Shown: one piece after another, positions 61,001 to 64,000 of the stretch
Layout: each line of letters starts with the position of its first letter
Numbering within the stretch: position 1 is the stretch's first letter
From: Roseibium sp.
Lineage (GTDB): Bacteria; Pseudomonadota; Alphaproteobacteria; Rhizobiales; Stappiaceae
Reading direction: 5' to 3'
Length of the DNA: 64,000 bases
NCBI GenBank assembly: GCA_017643925.1
Contig: JAEPML010000015.1
Coordinates: 62,001 to 126,000 of the forward strand
The notes under the pieces: generated by a model
Seen by the model: only the letters and a program-made list of their open reading frames with translations
The model's database searches: none
Told to the model about the DNA's origin: nothing
Made by a program: the position numbers and the translations under genes

Positions 61001-61231
61001 TCACTGAGTGACCACAGTCCAACGCTTGTTCTTGGAAATCGGCGCGCACTCTTCGATCTGAACAGTGTCGCCAATCTTGTATTGGTTAGTTTCATCGTGT
61101 GCGCGGTACTTCTTGGTCCGGCGCACAGTCTTTTTCAGCAGCGGGTGAGTGAAGCGACGCTCCACATTCACCGTCACCGTTTTGTCATTGGCGTCGCCGA
61201 CAACGGTGCCCTGCAGGATACGCTTTGGCAT
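61001..61231 (-). CDS. rpsQ: 30S ribosomal protein S17
   Basis: A 76-residue primary 16S rRNA binder with an OB fold. MPKRILQGTVVGDANDKTVT opens it and the signature YKIGDTVQIEECAPISKNKR closes it. Ten bases after rpmC. Confidence 0.97.
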   Translation of the reverse strand: MPKRILQGTVVGDANDKTVTVNVERRFTHPLLKKTVRRTKKYRAHDETNQYKIGDTVQIEECAPISKNKRWTVVTQ

Positions 61232-61241
61232 GGCCGTCTCC

Positions 61242-61442
61242 TTATGCGGTCGCCGTCACGCGCTTTTCGCGCATGATCGTTTGGATACGCGCGATGTCGC
61301 GGCGGATCTGCCGGACACGAGCGGTGTTTTCAAGCTGGCCCGTAGCCTTCTGGAAGCGCAGATTGAACTGCTCTTTCTTCAGACCTTCGAGCTCGGTGCG
61401 CAGCTCATCGAGGGACTTGGCCCGTACATCGGAAGCCTTCAT
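61242..61442 (-). CDS. rpmC: 50S ribosomal protein L29
   Basis: A 66-residue two-helix protein at the exit tunnel that offers a docking site for nascent-chain factors. MKASDVRAKSLDELRTELEG opens it, then NLRFQKATGQLENTARVRQI. It lies between rplP and rpsQ. Confidence 0.97.
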   Translation of the reverse strand: MKASDVRAKSLDELRTELEGLKKEQFNLRFQKATGQLENTARVRQIRRDIARIQTIMREKRVTATA

Positions 61443-61463
61443 GGCTCTAACTCCTCGCCTGCC

Positions 61464-61877
61464 CTATTCGCCGATACGCTGAATGAAGCGGCATTTGATG
61501 GGCAGTTTGGCTGCAGCAAGACGCATTGCTTCACGCGCAACGTCTTCCGGCACACCGTCGATTTCGAACATGATCCGGCCAGGCTTGACGCGGCAAGCCC
61601 AGTAATCCGGAGAACCCTTACCCTTACCCATGCGGACTTCGGCAGGTTTCGAAGAAACCGGAACGTCCGGGAAGATACGGATCCAAACACGACCCGCACG
61701 CTTCATGTGGCGGGTCATAGCACGACGGGCCGCTTCGATCTGGCGTGCAGTCACACGCTCCGGCTCCAAAGCCTTCAGACCGAATGCGCCGAAGTTGAGG
61801 TCAGTGCCTCCCTTCGACAAGCCGTGAATGCGGCCTTTGTGCTGCTTGCGGAACTTTGTGCGCTTCGGTTGCAGCAT
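61464..61877 (-). CDS. rplP: 50S ribosomal protein L16
   Basis: A 137-residue protein at the A-site side of the peptidyl-transferase centre. MLQPKRTKFRKQHKGRIHGL opens it, and KPAEVRMGKGKGSPDYWACR and ALRLAAAKLPIK-like AMRLAAAKLPIKCRF are diagnostic. It lies between rpsC and rpmC. Confidence 0.98.
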   Translation of the reverse strand: MLQPKRTKFRKQHKGRIHGLSKGGTDLNFGAFGLKALEPERVTARQIEAARRAMTRHMKRAGRVWIRIFPDVPVSSKPAEVRMGKGKGSPDYWACRVKPGRIMFEIDGVPEDVAREAMRLAAAKLPIKCRFIQRIGE

Positions 61878-61924
61878 CGTTCTTCTCTCGTCTTTCTTGT
61901 CTTACGAGCGGCTGGCAGCTTGAA

Positions 61925-62653
61925 TTAAGCTGCGCGCTCGCGGCCCCGATCCCGGCGTCCGCCGCGATCACCCTGGTTACCTTCTGAAGCAGACGTCGCA
62001 CGGCGCTCAGACGCCATCGGGTCATGCTCGAGAATCTCACCCTTGAAGATCCAGACCTTCACACCGCACACGCCGTAAGCCGTGTGAGCCGAAGCAACAC
62101 CGTAGTCGATGTCGGCACGGAGAGTGTGAAGCGGCACGCGGCCTTCACGGTACCATTCGATACGCGCGATTTCCGCGCCACCAAGACGACCACCGCAGTT
62201 GATGCGGATGCCCTGGGCGCCGAGACGCATGGCGGACTGAACAGCCCGCTTCATGGCGCGGCGGAAGGCAACACGGCGTTCCAGCTGCTGTGCGATCGAG
62301 GCGGCTACCAGGGTCGCATCGATTTCCGGCTTGCGAACTTCAACAATGTTGATGTGCACTTCCGAATTCGTGATATCGGCAATCTTCTTGCGAAGACGCT
62401 CGATGTCTGCACCCTTCTTGCCGATGACCACGCCCGGGCGACCGGAGTGGATGGAAACACGGCATTTCTTGTGCGGGCGCTCGATAACCACTTTGGAAAC
62501 AGCTGCCTGCTTCAGTTCCTTCAGGAGGAACTCACGAATGCGGAAATCTTCATGAAGAAGATCGCCATATTCGTTCTTGTTGGCGTACCAGCGGGAATCC
62601 CAGGTGCGGTTGATCCCGAGGCGCATGCCGATCGGGTTTACTTTATGTCCCAT
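61925..62653 (-). CDS. rpsC: 30S ribosomal protein S3
   Basis: A 242-residue protein lining the mRNA entry channel. MGHKVNPIGMRLGINRTWDS opens it, a KH domain follows (VSIHSGRPGVVIGKKGADIE), and the C-terminal signature GRLGGAEIARIEWYREGRVP is clear. The C-terminal tail is Arg/Asp rich. It overlaps rplV by one base. Confidence 0.98.
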   Translation of the reverse strand: MGHKVNPIGMRLGINRTWDSRWYANKNEYGDLLHEDFRIREFLLKELKQAAVSKVVIERPHKKCRVSIHSGRPGVVIGKKGADIERLRKKIADITNSEVHINIVEVRKPEIDATLVAASIAQQLERRVAFRRAMKRAVQSAMRLGAQGIRINCGGRLGGAEIARIEWYREGRVPLHTLRADIDYGVASAHTAYGVCGVKVWIFKGEILEHDPMASERRATSASEGNQGDRGGRRDRGRERAA

Positions 62654-63033
62654 CAGGCAGACTCCTCAACTTCACGCACAACGATGGTCAGGTTCGAGAA
62701 CGGCTTCTCGATCCGGCCAACACGTCCGCGTGCACGGGCCTGGAAGCGCTTGATGACAAAAGCCTTGCCAACGTGAGCTTCGGCAACGACGAGGTTGTCG
62801 ATGTCCAGGTCGTGATTGTTTTCCGCGTTTGCAATCGCAGACATCAGGGTTTTCTTGACGTCCTGTGAAATGCGCTTGCGGGAGAATGTCAGGTCCGCAA
62901 TCGCGGAACCGACTTTTTTGCCGCGGATCGAGGCCGCAACGAGGTTCAGCTTACGCGGGGAAACGCGTATCATGCGGGTCATTGCCCGAGCCTCGTTTTC
63001 AGCGAGCGTCCGCTCGCGCTTCGGCTTGCCCAT
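62653..63033 (-). CDS. rplV: 50S ribosomal protein L22
   Basis: A 126-residue protein whose long beta-hairpin lines the exit tunnel. MTRMIRVSPRKLNLVAASIR, then IANAENNHDLDIDNLVVAEA, and RARGRVGRIEKPFSNLTIVV are typical. It starts two bases after rpsS. Confidence 0.98.
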   Translation of the reverse strand: MGKPKRERTLAENEARAMTRMIRVSPRKLNLVAASIRGKKVGSAIADLTFSRKRISQDVKKTLMSAIANAENNHDLDIDNLVVAEAHVGKAFVIKRFQARARGRVGRIEKPFSNLTIVVREVEESA

Positions 63034-63035
63034 CG

Positions 63036-63314
63036 TTACTTCCTCTTCGCCTTCTTGTCGGCGCCGTGTCCGTAGTAGGTCCGGGTCGGTGAGAACTCAC
63101 CGAACTTGTGACCAATCATTTCTTCAGACACCAGCACCGGAACGTGCTTTTGACCGTTGTAGACGCCGAAGGTCAAACCTACGAACTGCGGCAGGATCGT
63201 TGAGCGGCGGCTCCAGGTCTTGATGACCTCGTTCCGGCCGGCTTCACGGACCTTTTCCGCTTTCTTCAGCAGATACCCGTCGACAAACGGACCTTTCCAG
63301 ATCGAACGTGCCAC
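63036..63314 (-). CDS. rpsS: 30S ribosomal protein S19
   Basis: A 92-residue head protein near the A-site finger. MARSIWKGPFVDGYLLKKAE opens it, and RRSTILPQFVGLTFGVYNGQ, then GHKFGEFSPTRTYYGHGADK are diagnostic. Between rplB and rplV. Confidence 0.98.
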   Translation of the reverse strand: MARSIWKGPFVDGYLLKKAEKVREAGRNEVIKTWSRRSTILPQFVGLTFGVYNGQKHVPVLVSEEMIGHKFGEFSPTRTYYGHGADKKAKRK

Positions 63315-63326
63315 GATCCTTGCCCT

Positions 63327-64000
63327 TTACTTCTTACGCGCGTGGCGGCTGCGGACGATATACTTATCAGTCTGCTTGTTGCGCCGCGTGCGCTTACCTT
63401 TGGTCGGTTTGCCCCAAGGGGTAACCGGATGACGACCGCCGGAGGTCCGGCCTTCACCACCACCGTGCGGGTGGTCGATCGGGTTCATGGCAACACCACG
63501 CGTATGCGGACGAATGCCAAGCCAGCGGGAACGGCCTGCCTTGCCGAGATTGACGTTGCCGTGATCAGGGTTGGACACGGCACCGATTGTTGCCATGCAG
63601 GTCCCAAGTACGCGGCGCTGTTCGCCAGACATCAGGCGAAGCGTCGTGTAGCCCTGGTCGCGACCAACGATCTGAACGAACGCGCCGGCAGAGCGAGCGA
63701 TCTGGGCACCTTTGCCCGGCTTCAGCTCGATATTGTGCACGATCGTACCAACCGGAATGCGCGACAGAGGTGCAGCGTTGCCCGGTTTGACGTCAACGTT
63801 TTCACCGGCAACGACAGTGTCGCCGGCAGCCAGGCGCTGAGGCGCCAGGATGTAGCTCAGTTCGCCGTCTTCGTAACGGATCAGAGCGATGAATGCGGTC
63901 CGGTTCGGATCGTATTCCAGACGCTCGACCGTTGCCGGCACGTCCCACTTGCGACGCTTGAAGTCAACAAGACGGTAGGACCGCTTGTGACCGCCACCGC
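63327..64000 (-). CDS. rplB: 50S ribosomal protein L2, 5' end cut by window edge
   Basis: The C-terminal 223 residues of L2 are visible; the frame is open to base 64000 and the first ~50 residues are missing. The visible part runs from GGGHKRSYRLVDFKRRKWDV through PGNAAPLSRIPVGTIVHNIE to MNPIDHPHGGGEGRTSGGRH, with the conserved histidine near the peptidyl-transferase centre. It is the upstream-most gene of the operon segment in view. Confidence 0.97.
   Translation of the reverse strand, partial: GGGHKRSYRLVDFKRRKWDVPATVERLEYDPNRTAFIALIRYEDGELSYILAPQRLAAGDTVVAGENVDVKPGNAAPLSRIPVGTIVHNIELKPGKGAQIARSAGAFVQIVGRDQGYTTLRLMSGEQRRVLGTCMATIGAVSNPDHGNVNLGKAGRSRWLGIRPHTRGVAMNPIDHPHGGGEGRTSGGRHPVTPWGKPTKGKRTRRNKQTDKYIVRSRHARKK

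Noticed and set aside
1..64000. CRISPR arrays, insertion sequences, prophage
   Set aside because: No repeated spacer pattern, transposase or phage structural gene was seen on either strand.

Overview
The window comes from an alphaproteobacterium. I infer the order Hyphomicrobiales, close to the Roseibium/Labrenzia/Stappia group, but no species can be proved from the sequence alone. The reasons are moderately high GC, a ribosomal-protein operon of alphaproteobacterial form (adk directly after secY, no rpmJ, no rpsD in the alpha operon), an sqdBDC sulfolipid operon as in Rhodobacter, ATP12 and rluC/crcB neighbours typical of alphaproteobacteria, and an Ohr/OhrR pair. Nearly all sequence is coding. 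I see no insertion sequence, prophage, CRISPR array or plasmid function.

Layout. 1-4.0 kb: a leftward operon with a MerR regulator resembling LiuR, a thioesterase, an acetyltransferase, isovaleryl-CoA dehydrogenase, a cupin and an arginase-family ureohydrolase cut by the left edge. 4.0-9.3 kb: a GH25 muramidase, a glyoxalase-fold protein, a solute-binding protein, YciI, the ohr/ohrR peroxide pair, a TetR/DUF1330 divergent pair and a candidate small RNA. 9.3-15.4 kb: MgtE, a small exported protein, a large membrane-spanning SF2 helicase overlapping an exported protein, tRNA-Leu(GAG) and an orphan FliN-like protein. 15.5-21.5 kb: lipB, sqdB-sqdD-sqdC, acylphosphatase, and an FMN-riboswitch-controlled RibN-type riboflavin importer behind a HAD phosphatase. 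21.6-28.1 kb: both subunits of propionyl-CoA carboxylase, separated by three small exported proteins and a membrane M48 peptidase.

28.4-35.0 kb: an unrecognised protein, then the compact set circularly permuted ATP-grasp, alpha-E, transglutaminase and proteasome-like protease, which looks like a peptide ligation/cleavage system of unknown product, then a second MgtE. 35.1-40.5 kb: the usual crcB-rluC-HAD-ATP12 series on the minus strand, split by a rightward block (L,D-transpeptidase of DUF2778 type, a 55-residue membrane protein, a small P-loop kinase). 40.5-51.9 kb: three tandem sterol-desaturase-family paralogues, a patatin phospholipase, a class III cyclase, RarA, an HtrA protease and a chemoreceptor. 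52-64 kb: the S10-spc-alpha ribosomal operon on the minus strand, from rplB (cut by the right edge) to rplQ, ending at a strong intrinsic terminator.

The most interesting parts for follow-up are the membrane-spanning helicase, the ATP-grasp/alpha-E/transglutaminase/protease set with its unrecognised neighbour, the candidate small RNA near 9.25 kb, the triple ATCG-N4-CGAT sites around ohr/ohrR, and the three sterol-desaturase paralogues.
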